Shown here in pieces: positions 1 through 8,802 of a stretch of DNA of 35,365 nucleotides. Positions within the stretch are counted from its first letter, which is position 1. Every line of letters begins with the position of its first letter. The notes under the pieces are model-generated. The model searched no databases and was not told where the DNA came from. It was given only the letters and a program-made list of their open reading frames with translations. Origin of the DNA: an uncultured Woeseiaceae bacterium (GTDB lineage Bacteria; Pseudomonadota; Gammaproteobacteria; Steroidobacterales; Woeseiaceae); the NCBI GenBank assembly GCA_945788625.1, contig CALZMQ010000054.1, positions 1 through 35,365 of the forward strand, given 5' to 3'. The position numbers and the translations under genes are program-made.

Positions 1-444
1 GGCACGCAGGCGCTCGACAATTTCCCGGATGACCTTGTCCGCAATCTCGCGCAGCTTTTGTTTGACTTCCGGTTGCGCGCGGCCGTGAAACCCGAGCAGG
101 ACCTTGAGCATGTCCTGGTTGGGTTCCAGCGATTCCAGCGCTTTAGGGTCGTTCAAAAGATCGGTAATACCGTAGCGATCCAGCGCGTGTTGCTGCAGGG
201 TTTCGAACACCGAGTCGGGAAACAGGCCGCGCGCTTTGCCCAACCACTTGACCGCGTTCATCTGTGTCGGGTCCAGGCTTCCCGGTCCGCGCCGTGACTG
301 CACGCCGCGCCGTGTGTACTCGCGTGAGTAGAGGTAGTCCAAAGTGCGATCCAGTTCGCCATCGCGCCCCTGCAAGCCACCGAGCTGGTCGCTTGCATAG
401 CGCCCGAGCGCCAGCCGCCAGCGGCGTTGCGCAAGCTCACTCAC
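1..444 (-). CDS. VWA-domain protein of MoxR/VWA system (YehP-like), partial
   Basis: This is the N-terminal 148 codons of a gene that runs off the left edge. The reading frame is open to base 1, so no stop is visible. The product begins (M)SELAQRRWRLALGRYA and contains LQGRDGELDRTLDYLY, typical of the N-terminal helical region of VWA proteins encoded beside MoxR ATPases. The metal-binding (MIDAS) VWA domain itself would lie outside the window. I chose the GTG at 444 because its GTGA overlaps the stop of the preceding DUF5682 gene and GGAGG sits about eight bases upstream; an in-frame ATG at 462 is the alternative. The overlap indicates translational coupling and places this protein in a four-gene operon. 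The VWA assignment rests on the N-terminus and the gene order (compare E. coli yehP), not on the VWA motif. Confidence 0.75.
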   Translation of the reverse strand, partial: MSELAQRRWRLALGRYASDQLGGLQGRDGELDRTLDYLYSREYTRRGVQSRRGPGSLDPTQMNAVKWLGKARGLFPDSVFETLQQHALDRYGITDLLNDPKALESLEPNQDMLKVLLGFHGRAQPEVKQKLREIADKVIREIVERLRA

Positions 445-2840
445 GCTTTCGCCTCCAGCCATGTCTCCAGTGCATCCGCTTTCAGCGACTCGCGCAGTGA
501 TTTTTCAATTTCTATTCCACGTTGCAGGTCGGCGTCGGTCAGCTGGTGACTGCGGCTGCTAAAGTCGGTAACCCGTCCTCCGTGAATTGCCGCAAGCAGG
601 CCGGCAAGCTTGTCGGCGTCGCGCGGGTTCAATGACGTGAATGCGAGACGGATATGCGGCAGGAGTTCGAGAAACTCGTCCTCGCTCATTCCCGTGAGCA
701 GGGTGTCCACGACTTGCAGCACCGTCTCGCTGCGCCACAGCAACTCCGGCGCCGTGAACAACATACCGCGCAGGACGCCTATGCGGTCCTCTTGCTCGTC
801 AACGGTCCCGGCGAAACCCCCGGCGATCGCGCCGCAGATTTCCGCCACATCGCGTCGACCCGCCTGCACGCATATCGCCAGCACAGCGCCAAGCAACTGC
901 GGTGGCGGATTGGCGTCCGCGACCCGATTGATTGCCTCGTTGAAAAGGCTGCTGTCGAATATGTCGGACGACGGATCGCGCAGGAGTTCGACCATGAGCC
1001 GCAGCGCTTCCATGCGTCCTTGTTCCTGCTCTTCGGGCGTGCCGGGTAAATCGTCGCAGAGATAAATGAGCCGGCCGTACGCCGTTTGCTGCAGCGAAAC
1101 CAGTTCGAGTTCGTCCGGAATACGCAACGGACCGCCCGCCTCAGCAATATAGTGAATACGCCGCAGCGTGCGTGCCACAAGCTCGAAGTCTGCGTTCGCC
1201 TGGATGTCTTCGGCGAGCGAATCGAGAAACGGCACCAGGCGTATTCCGAGCCCTGCCAGGATCCCTTCGACGAGCAAGCCCGAAATCGCAACGATGTCGC
1301 GACCGCGCCCCGCATCATGCAATTCGGCGCGACGGGATTCGAGCAGGTGCAGACAGGCGTCGGGAAGATTGTCACCGTGCACGGCAAGTTCGATCAGGCG
1401 CCCTTCCGCCAACGGCGACCAGGCGAAGGACCACTCCTCGAACAGGCGGCTCGTGTTCACGTTGTTGAGGAAATCCGGTCCGGTTTCGAGCTCGGCGAAG
1501 CGCGTATCGAGCAGCGTCATCGCGCGAAAATAGCGCGACGCCTCGAGGTGAGACGGCTTGCGCCGGATATCCAGGCGGCGGCGGCGACGCGAACCGTCAC
1601 TGACATCGATTCTCAGCGCCCGGGCTCGCAGGCGTGCGTCTTCGACGATCGGTGGAGACCCGGCCGACGCCGGCACGTCCCCGATCGCCGTCCCGCGCAG
1701 AAATTCGAGCAGCCGTTCGGTCCAGATTTCGCGAGCACCGACTTCACCCTTTACCAGCGCCGTGCGCACCGCGTCGATGAGGTCATGGCGGCCTGCGCCC
1801 CGGCGGCCGCGCATTGCGGCCAGTCCCTCGGCGGCGCGCAGGATCTCGACCTGGGCGGGAACGCTGACCGGGTGCCCCAGTGCACGTAGTTTCGCGGCGA
1901 ATTCGGACACCAGGTCGAGTGCCGTCTCCCGCCAGGGCGGTTCACCGTCGGCGGCGTTCGCACGATGCCACAAGTAGTCGTAGTAGCCCGGCTGCGGCAG
2001 TCCGGCGCCGTAACCGTTGAGCGCATCGAGCGCTCCGAAACCGTATCGGATCAGGTAGGCGTTGGTAACCGCCTTTTCGCCGCGGGGACGTTTTGCCGGC
2101 TTGCCCGTGCCCGCATCGACCAGCGCTGGAATATGGAAGCCGCCGGCAACGACGACGACCGGACCGTCCGCCTCGAGCGCTTCAGCAATTACAGCCTGCA
2201 TGTGCGCCTCGCGCGCCGCATCGCCGCTACTCTCGATGATCTCGGGCGCCGTTGCATGACGCAGCGCTGCACAGTAGGCGCCAATGTCCGCGAGCAAGGA
2301 CTGCCAGTCCGAATTGCCCAGCCGCGATTCGAACAGGTGATCCCACAATTCGAATCCGTCGCGACATCCCAGTTCACGGCACAGGCCCTCGATGTAGTCG
2401 CCGCGGTCGAATACAGCCTCATCGTCGACGACCAGCGACGGCCGCTCCGTTTGCCTGGCGCTCATCGCCTTGTCGGCGGCGGGCAGATCGATGAACACCA
2501 GTTCCGCTCCCTGCTTGCGGCCTTCGACAAGAGCCACGTATTCAGGCGAGTGCGTGCAGAACGGGTAGTAGGCGGCGAGCCGTGCGGTCTTCTGTTTTTC
2601 CACGATCGTGGCAATTGCGACCGGCGGCCGCGTCTCGGCATCCAGCAATATGTCGATATGCCCGACCAGATCGACGGGTGCTTCAATCAGCACCTGCTTG
2701 GGCTTTACCTCACGGATCAGTTCCCTGACCGCCCAGGCACACGCCGGTGAATGATGTCGAATGGGCGCCAGGTAGTAGTCGCGCCCGGTTTGCCGCAATG
2801 CGGCGCGTACAGATTCGAATTCTGCCGCCTCAACCATCAA
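441..2840 (-). CDS. DUF5682 family protein of MoxR/VWA system (YehM-like)
   Basis: The 799-residue protein has the DUF5682 opening motif YLAPIRHHSPACA at about residues 23-35. It continues with VLIEAPVDL (E53), a SPEYVALVEG segment near 98 and GGFHIPAL at 233-240. These families occur beside MoxR ATPases and VWA proteins, but their biochemical role is not established. The N-terminal pattern (a glutamate after a hydrophobic strand, then helix, strand and GxxH) resembles the TIKI/TraB/EreA-like superfamily; this is my inference. The C-terminal half is mainly helical with no recognised catalytic motif. No signal peptide or membrane segment is visible, so the protein is probably cytoplasmic. The gene lies 16 bp downstream of the MoxR gene and overlaps the VWA gene by 4 bp. 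E. coli YehM is a similar-sized equivalent in the same position. Confidence 0.85.
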   Translation of the reverse strand: MMVEAAEFESVRAALRQTGRDYYLAPIRHHSPACAWAVRELIREVKPKQVLIEAPVDLVGHIDILLDAETRPPVAIATIVEKQKTARLAAYYPFCTHSPEYVALVEGRKQGAELVFIDLPAADKAMSARQTERPSLVVDDEAVFDRGDYIEGLCRELGCRDGFELWDHLFESRLGNSDWQSLLADIGAYCAALRHATAPEIIESSGDAAREAHMQAVIAEALEADGPVVVVAGGFHIPALVDAGTGKPAKRPRGEKAVTNAYLIRYGFGALDALNGYGAGLPQPGYYDYLWHRANAADGEPPWRETALDLVSEFAAKLRALGHPVSVPAQVEILRAAEGLAAMRGRRGAGRHDLIDAVRTALVKGEVGAREIWTERLLEFLRGTAIGDVPASAGSPPIVEDARLRARALRIDVSDGSRRRRRLDIRRKPSHLEASRYFRAMTLLDTRFAELETGPDFLNNVNTSRLFEEWSFAWSPLAEGRLIELAVHGDNLPDACLHLLESRRAELHDAGRGRDIVAISGLLVEGILAGLGIRLVPFLDSLAEDIQANADFELVARTLRRIHYIAEAGGPLRIPDELELVSLQQTAYGRLIYLCDDLPGTPEEQEQGRMEALRLMVELLRDPSSDIFDSSLFNEAINRVADANPPPQLLGAVLAICVQAGRRDVAEICGAIAGGFAGTVDEQEDRIGVLRGMLFTAPELLWRSETVLQVVDTLLTGMSEDEFLELLPHIRLAFTSLNPRDADKLAGLLAAIHGGRVTDFSSRSHQLTDADLQRGIEIEKSLRESLKADALETWLEAKA

Positions 2841-2856
2841 TGGAACCTCTAATCAA

Positions 2857-3972
2857 TCAGAGGCTCCCAAGATCTTTCTTGGCCGCCTTGTAGAATTCGG
2901 ACCACGCTTTGTCGCGTTTCATGCGCGCCTTCGCGATCTGGTCGATATAGGAGCGAAAGCGCCGGGCGTCTTCGGGGTCGTCCTTGAATACGACGCCCCT
3001 GATCTGCCGTGCTATATGTGACGTCGACGTTTTCGCGCCGTCGAGATAGTAAGCATCGAGTGCCGCGGCGTGAGCGACGTTGACGGCTTCCGCCGTCGAC
3101 ATGACGCTGTTCGGCGTTGCCACCGTCGCGCCCTCTTCGGTTGTTCCCGTGCGAAGGTCGCGAAATACGGCGACCAGCACGTCGACGACTTTTTCATCCA
3201 GTTCCGTCGCCCTGGGATGCTCGGCCATGCGCTCGGCCACCTGTCGTGCAACAAGTGCTTTCTCGAACTCCCTGTCCGCGATTGGCTGCACCGTCTCGAA
3301 ATTGAAGCGGCGTTTCAATGCGCTTGACATGTCGTGCACGCCCCGGTCGCGCAGGTTCGCCGTGCCGATTACGTTGAACCCCGGCGTCGCGCGAACCTCC
3401 TGCCCCGGCCCCAGCTCCGGAATGGAGATCGTCTTTTCCGACAGCAGCGAGATCATTGCGTCCTGCACTTCCGGCGCACAGCGTGTCAGCTCCTCGAGCC
3501 GTGCGACCTTGCCGTCGCGCATTGCAGTAAGCACCGGCGATGCCACCAGCGCACGCTCGCTCGGCCCCTCGGCCAGCAGCAACGCATAATTCCAGCCGTA
3601 GCGCAGGTGGTCTTCGAGAATTCCGGCCGAGCCCTGCACCACCAGGTTGGAGTCGCCGCTGATCGCGGCCGACAGGAGTTCCGACAACAGAGACTTTGCC
3701 GTGCCGGGTTCGCCAACGAGCATCAGGCCCTGCTGCCCCATCAGCGAGACGATACAACGATCGACGAGTGGATCGTCGCCGAAAAACTTTTGTGACACGT
3801 CCAGCTTCGAGTCACCGAGAACAAAGGACCGCACCGCGCGCGGCGACAGCTGCCAGCCCTTCGGCCTGTCATTCTTGTCGTTGTCGCGCAGTCGCACGAG
3901 TTCGTCTGCGAATCGTTGCTCGGCCGGTAGTCGCTGTACGTCTGTTACATCCATGGCATTTTTTGTTCCCAT
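2857..3972 (-). CDS. MoxR-type AAA+ ATPase (YehL-like)
   Basis: This 371-residue AAA+ ATPase is of the MoxR branch, whose members act as chaperone-like ATPases with VWA partners. The Walker A motif GEPGTAKS is at 87-94. The Walker B position reads VARLEEL (156-162), with Glu-Glu instead of the usual Asp-Glu. Sensor 1 is the asparagine of FNVIGTAN (199-206), and SSALKRRF (216-223) supplies arginine-finger and sensor-type residues. The first ATG (3972) overlaps the end of the DUF4132 gene by 28 bp; a second in-frame ATG at 3954 reduces the overlap to 10 bp, and neither has a strong Shine-Dalgarno sequence. With DUF4132 upstream and DUF5682 and VWA downstream, it forms a complete MoxR/VWA module. 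The protein is likely cytoplasmic, and its client is unknown. Confidence 0.93.
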   Translation of the reverse strand: MGTKNAMDVTDVQRLPAEQRFADELVRLRDNDKNDRPKGWQLSPRAVRSFVLGDSKLDVSQKFFGDDPLVDRCIVSLMGQQGLMLVGEPGTAKSLLSELLSAAISGDSNLVVQGSAGILEDHLRYGWNYALLLAEGPSERALVASPVLTAMRDGKVARLEELTRCAPEVQDAMISLLSEKTISIPELGPGQEVRATPGFNVIGTANLRDRGVHDMSSALKRRFNFETVQPIADREFEKALVARQVAERMAEHPRATELDEKVVDVLVAVFRDLRTGTTEEGATVATPNSVMSTAEAVNVAHAAALDAYYLDGAKTSTSHIARQIRGVVFKDDPEDARRFRSYIDQIAKARMKRDKAWSEFYKAAKKDLGSL

Positions 3973-6900
3973 TTTTCGTCATAGGCCGCTTTGGCGACCA
4001 TGGCACGATAGTCGTTCCAGCACTCCGACAACAACACCGGAGGAACGTCGGCCAGTTTGATGGCGGTCCCGCCCCGGCGTCCCGCCGTGTACTTTTCGAA
4101 CGACATCGACATCATCGCCGCCGGTACGTTCTCTTCCGGCAAACAGTTACCGGAAAACTCGATGACGGCGATTACGCCCGCACTCATGAAGCCCTTCGTG
4201 TATTCATTGAAGTAACCAGCGTCCATCGCCTCACCGCGTTCGTAGCCGAGTTTGGTCGCAGCGCCGCGGAACGTAAACGTGTCCGTCAGCCAGCCTTTGC
4301 GATCCTCGATTCGAACCTTGTCCCCAGCGTCATCGGCAAGCGTCAGCATCGTTCGTCCAAACTGCGTGAACAGGGTTTCGATCTCATAGTCCGTCAGGTG
4401 CGCCGCCCATTCTTCGCCGACATCAACCGGCATTTCTGCTCCATAGGCAATGCGAATTGCCGTGAACGCTTCAATGTCCACATCCTCATCGCGCGCGTCG
4501 GTATAGTCGCCCTCGGCCGTAGGCCGGAACGTAGCGGCCATTTCACCAGACGCATCGAGTCCGACCCACACGATTCGCTCGGTCAGCTTACGAATGACCG
4601 GATGGCCGTGTAAATCGCTTAGCCAGTCCTCCAGCGTCCAACGACGCCCTGAGCACAGTGCCTCATACAATCGCGCCGACTGCATCGCGACAACCTGCTT
4701 CAGTTCGCGCCGCGATTCGGAAAGCGCTTTCTTCGACGCCTTGGTCGTGTCATCGGGAGCGGCGGGCAGCGATTTGACCTTTTTGCCGTCTGGGTTACTG
4801 ATTTCGAGAACCAGCGATTCGTTGACTCGCGCGCGATACGGCTTGCTATCCGGGCCGCACGGCAGTTCCAGCACGCCGTCTTCGTCAAGACCCGCGCTTG
4901 GTATGGTGCGATCCGCGAGTTCGTCCATCGACCAGTTCTTGGCTTCCGCAACTCTTTCGACAAGCGTGCCCGCGAACTTCTGTACGCCCTTTTGTTTCAG
5001 CCGCGTCGCTGCCGCGATGATGACCTGCAGCGAAACGGGATCGCCCGCTGCCGCCAGCATTTCGAGCAACGCCGAGGACTGCGACGTTCGTGAACCATGG
5101 TTCTTGAGGTAGCTGCGCACACGATCGGCCGCAACGGTGGGCGACGCTTTGCTTGCCAGCCCGAGCAGGCCCTTGGTGGCCGCGCCGCTGTGCAGGTAAT
5201 TGCTCATGAAATTGCGCTTGATGTCCGCAAAAGCCTGCTCAAGCGTGTACTCCTTGTACCACCGTTTCATCATGTCCCAATGGCTCTTCGCGCCTCTATT
5301 CGCGTGCGCGTTGCCATCCTCTTCGGTCGGGCGTCCGGTGTCGTAGTTGACCCAGCTGTCGAGTATCCAGGTCGAGAATGTCTCCGCCGAATCGGGCCGC
5401 AATTGCTCCAGGTAGTTCTCGAACAATGCGTTGCCGCCCGGCTGCTTCAGTTTCACGGCAAGGAACAACCACCACTTGAGGACGTCTCCGGGGACGCGGC
5501 TGTCATCCCGGTAGTAAACGGCGGGCAGATGTTCGAGCGCCATCCAGTCCAGCTTGTCGAGCTTTGCCCGCTTCAGTCCCTTCTCGGCCTTGTCCAGCAG
5601 TATCTCGGGCGAAAACAGCTCGCTCAGGTCTTCACCGAGGCGCTTCAGCGCAGTGAGCATCGCCGCCTGCGCGAGCTCCGATTTCTCCTTCTTCAGTCGT
5701 TTGTACAGCGCCGGTATTGCGTCGCGCTCGTCACGCGCCGCAATCCACTCGGCCGCCCCGGCGCGCACGGCCTGGCGGGAATCGTCGAGCAGGGCGACGA
5801 TGTGTTGTTCAACGTTCGGTGCCGTTCGCAGCATCTGGCGGGCTTCCAGCCGACCGGCCTTGGTCTCGCCGGTCGCAACGTCCAGCAGTGGTCGGAAATA
5901 GCGCGCCGGCGTTGCCGGCAGACGCCGCAATAGCCGGATGGCGGCAACCTTGTTGACGCGATCGCCGGTTTGCGGTCTCAGGCCGAATGCCTCATCGACA
6001 ATATCGAGGTGCTCGGCGACGTACGGCCAGATCTTTTCTGCCGGCACTGCGTCCATCTGATCGCCGTAGTAGTTGTAACTATCCTCGATCAGGCTGCGGG
6101 CAAAGTCGCCACGCCGCACTTTGCGCGTTTTCCGCCTGCTGCCCCAGCCCGTCCAGACCGTCGCACCCGCGGCGATTTCGATCCGCTCCAGGTGCCGAAG
6201 ATCGCCATGCGGACCTGCCAGGAAGTTCTTCACACAGCTGCTGAAAGCCCCTCGGGACCATGACGAGAATGCATCCGTGATCATGTTCGTCTGCAAAGCC
6301 GAGATCCTCAGCGCCTGTGTCACCGGCATGCGTGCGAGCGCGCGAGACGCCCATTTACTGCCCACGCCCCAGGTGAGGAACGCGAGTGCCGTTTGGCTCT
6401 TGTTCGACTTCAGTGCTTCGGACGCGTTGAGCGCATCGACAATCCGAGAGGGCAAGCGCGTACTGATCAACGGTGCCTGGAACTTGTAGCCCTTGCGCTT
6501 CGTTTCGGCATTGCGTTCCTTGATGCGTTCGTTTTCATCGGCAACGATCTGCGCCAACTCGGCACGATCGGCGTCGCCGAACTTTACCGGTTCGCCGGCC
6601 GGCAATGCCTCGAGCGGCGGAATGTCGACACGCTCGCCATCCAGCGACTGGTAACCCTTGGCATCATCATTGGCGGCCAGTTCCGCCACCGCTTCTTCCG
6701 ATACGGCCAACGCGGTATCGATGGCGGCAACGACCCGGGCGGTTTTTTCCTTTGCCTTGTGCGCCCTGAGCGCGTCGAGCGCGCTGTCGGTGCCGATCTT
6801 CGCCAGGTATTCGACCATGCCGGCGCGCATCGCGACCTTGCCTTTCTGCAGCCGCTCGATCGCTTTTTTCTCGACGGCCGGCGATTGCATCGCCGTCAGT

Positions 6901-7667
6901 ACCGCGCCAGCCGCTTCCCGTACGGCTTTCGAGCTGTCGCCGGCCATATCCAGGACGAGGTCCTCGTAAAGAGGCTGCTCTGTCACGCCGAAATTCCGCA
7001 GAACCTTGACAACGACCGCCCGCGCCGCGGCGCTCAGGCGTCGTGCTGCAGTGATACACGCTTCCGGGTGCTGTTCGAACAGCGGTTTCATATCAATGGC
7101 GGAGCGATACACCGAGCCGCCAAGGACGCCATACTCCGAGCGTTTGTTGTAAGCAACGTCGACCAGGTCCTCGATCGAGCCGCCGAGTAATTCGGTCATG
7201 CGGACTGCGTCAGCCAGTGTCAGCGGCTTCTCGACCGGCTTGACGGCATTCGGTCGCCAGCCGTAACCGCTGTCTCTCATGCCACCGAACACCTCGGAAA
7301 AGAATACCCGAACCTTGCTGTTCGCCTTGTCCGATCCGGCGGCGCTGTCGGGGAGGTTCGGACAGGAAGCGAGCAGTACCTCGGTGTATCGGAGGGAGAA
7401 CTCGGGATCGAGCGGTCGTTGCTGAGCCAGCAACCGGCGCCTCGCCGGCGTCGGCGACTTGTGATGCAGGTAGGCCTCGCCGACTTCGAGTTGCTTGCCG
7501 CCGCCGCTCGAAATCGTTGCAAGGACGGTTTCGTCGCGGCCGTCGAGAACGTAATTGACCGCCTTGTCCGCCGTGCCCGGCTTGATGTCATCAAGACGTT
7601 TCAGATCGGCGGCAACCACGCGACCCCGGGAGTCGGCTACACGCTTGAGCTTCTCGAATATACCCAT
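3945..7667 (-). CDS. DUF4132 domain protein (YehI/MolR-like), first gene of MoxR/VWA operon
   Basis: This large 1240-residue protein is close in length to E. coli YehI. The C-terminal part (about 985-1190) matches the DUF4132 pattern: an ESRRELKQVVAMQSARLYEAL helix, then RRWTLEDW (about 1008), HPVIRKLTERIVW and a VGLDASGE strand. Two stretches look like HEAT repeats, at about 240-300 and 615-665, which suggests a scaffold. No signal peptide or membrane helix is visible. It is the first gene of the minus-strand operon, starting 73 bp upstream of the adaptor gene's end, and its stop overlaps the MoxR start. Family function is unknown; the old link to molybdate (MolR) is weak. The ATG at 7667 is preceded by GGTGA and GGA purine stretches rather than a clear Shine-Dalgarno sequence. 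Confidence 0.85.
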   Translation of the reverse strand: MGIFEKLKRVADSRGRVVAADLKRLDDIKPGTADKAVNYVLDGRDETVLATISSGGGKQLEVGEAYLHHKSPTPARRRLLAQQRPLDPEFSLRYTEVLLASCPNLPDSAAGSDKANSKVRVFFSEVFGGMRDSGYGWRPNAVKPVEKPLTLADAVRMTELLGGSIEDLVDVAYNKRSEYGVLGGSVYRSAIDMKPLFEQHPEACITAARRLSAAARAVVVKVLRNFGVTEQPLYEDLVLDMAGDSSKAVREAAGAVLTAMQSPAVEKKAIERLQKGKVAMRAGMVEYLAKIGTDSALDALRAHKAKEKTARVVAAIDTALAVSEEAVAELAANDDAKGYQSLDGERVDIPPLEALPAGEPVKFGDADRAELAQIVADENERIKERNAETKRKGYKFQAPLISTRLPSRIVDALNASEALKSNKSQTALAFLTWGVGSKWASRALARMPVTQALRISALQTNMITDAFSSWSRGAFSSCVKNFLAGPHGDLRHLERIEIAAGATVWTGWGSRRKTRKVRRGDFARSLIEDSYNYYGDQMDAVPAEKIWPYVAEHLDIVDEAFGLRPQTGDRVNKVAAIRLLRRLPATPARYFRPLLDVATGETKAGRLEARQMLRTAPNVEQHIVALLDDSRQAVRAGAAEWIAARDERDAIPALYKRLKKEKSELAQAAMLTALKRLGEDLSELFSPEILLDKAEKGLKRAKLDKLDWMALEHLPAVYYRDDSRVPGDVLKWWLFLAVKLKQPGGNALFENYLEQLRPDSAETFSTWILDSWVNYDTGRPTEEDGNAHANRGAKSHWDMMKRWYKEYTLEQAFADIKRNFMSNYLHSGAATKGLLGLASKASPTVAADRVRSYLKNHGSRTSQSSALLEMLAAAGDPVSLQVIIAAATRLKQKGVQKFAGTLVERVAEAKNWSMDELADRTIPSAGLDEDGVLELPCGPDSKPYRARVNESLVLEISNPDGKKVKSLPAAPDDTTKASKKALSESRRELKQVVAMQSARLYEALCSGRRWTLEDWLSDLHGHPVIRKLTERIVWVGLDASGEMAATFRPTAEGDYTDARDEDVDIEAFTAIRIAYGAEMPVDVGEEWAAHLTDYEIETLFTQFGRTMLTLADDAGDKVRIEDRKGWLTDTFTFRGAATKLGYERGEAMDAGYFNEYTKGFMSAGVIAVIEFSGNCLPEENVPAAMMSMSFEKYTAGRRGGTAIKLADVPPVLLSECWNDYRAMVAKAAYDEKWEQKMPWM

Positions 7668-7740
7668 TCCGGCATTTCACCCGTCAGCAGATGCGATTGC
7701 GCATTCTACGGTGACTTCGGGCCGGAAAGGGAGAGTCAAT

Positions 7741-8802
7741 TCACGTTCCGGCCGCGGAAATGATTTTGACCGGCTGACCGGGCGCCAGGCGCTCGGCGCC
7801 ACGAATGATGACGCGGTCGCCGGGTTCGATTCCGGCGGCGATTCCCACCCACAAGCCCACGGTGGACTGAATACTCGCCGTAATCTGTTCGGCAGTGCCG
7901 TCGTCTTTCACTTTGTAGATGAACGCCTGGCCACCGCGCTCCACGAGCGCATCGCGGGGCACGGCAACGGCCGTCACCGGCGTATCGCTGGGCAGGCTTA
8001 CTTGCACAGGCGCGCCGACCAGCCAGTCGCCATCGTTGGCGCTGAGGCGGATCTCGACCATCCGCGACACGGCGTCGCCGACGGGTACTACGGCGCGAAC
8101 CAGGTGCTCGCGCTCGATGCTGCCGTTTCTGACGCGTACATTCATTCCGGGCGTGACAAACTGCGTGAGTGCAATTGCGGCGGGCAGCGATACCTCTATC
8201 TGGTGTGTGTCAACCAGGCGCAGGATGTCCTCTCCGACACTGACGTATTCGCCTACGGAGGCCAGTCGTTCCGTCACGTGACCGGCGAACGCGGCGCGAA
8301 TTTTCGTGCGATCGAGATCGCCCTGGGCGCGCTCCAATTGCGCCCGGGCGTCGGTCAACTGGTGCATCGCCTGGTCGCGATTTGCGCGAGACTCATCCAG
8401 CAGGTTGGCCGATGCGTTATTACTGGCGGCGAGTTCCTCGGCGCGCTGCAACTGCTGCTCGCGATACCGCAGGTCGGCCTCGAGCCGCGCGACGTTTGCA
8501 CGGGCGCGCACGAATTCCACGCGCATCAGGCGCGGATCGATACGCGCGATGATTGCACCGGCGTCAACGGCATCGCCGACATTCGCCATCCAGGTCAGCA
8601 CGCCTTCGATCTCCGCTGCAATGCGCGAATCGTTCAGGCTGATCACCGTGCCCGTAACCTCGACGAGCGGCGCCATGTCACGCAACTCGGCCGTCGCCAC
8701 TTCGACCTGCGCCGCCGGAAATGCCATTTCGTCCTGGGCAAGCGCCGCGGTACCGAGGCTCAGCATGCAGGCAATGAGAAGTGCACCCGGGAGAGACTTC
8801 AC
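7741..8802 (-). CDS. RND efflux periplasmic adaptor (membrane fusion protein)
   Basis: The 353-residue protein is a HlyD/AcrA-type adaptor that would link an inner-membrane RND pump to an outer-membrane channel. A signal peptide at 1-22 ends in TAALAQ. The lipoyl-like half motifs flank a coiled-coil hairpin: EIEGVLTWMANVGDAVDAG at about 63-81, then a long helical segment rich in Ala, Arg, Glu and Gln (about 95-165), then IRAAFAGHV. Beta-barrel and membrane-proximal domains follow (LPSDTPVTAVAVPRDAL). The GTG start at 8802 shares GTGA with the permease stop, so the two genes are translationally coupled. The order is permease first, adaptor second, the reverse of acrAB. No outer-membrane channel gene is visible nearby. 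The substrate cannot be predicted. Confidence 0.93.
   Translation of the reverse strand: MKSLPGALLIACMLSLGTAALAQDEMAFPAAQVEVATAELRDMAPLVEVTGTVISLNDSRIAAEIEGVLTWMANVGDAVDAGAIIARIDPRLMRVEFVRARANVARLEADLRYREQQLQRAEELAASNNASANLLDESRANRDQAMHQLTDARAQLERAQGDLDRTKIRAAFAGHVTERLASVGEYVSVGEDILRLVDTHQIEVSLPAAIALTQFVTPGMNVRVRNGSIEREHLVRAVVPVGDAVSRMVEIRLSANDGDWLVGAPVQVSLPSDTPVTAVAVPRDALVERGGQAFIYKVKDDGTAEQITASIQSTVGLWVGIAAGIEPGDRVIIRGAERLAPGQPVKIISAAGT

Noticed and set aside
1086..2750. Long plus-strand ORFs opposite the DUF5682 gene
   Set aside because: Their products are Arg/Ala-rich and lack family features; they reflect high-GC antisense frames of a well-supported gene.
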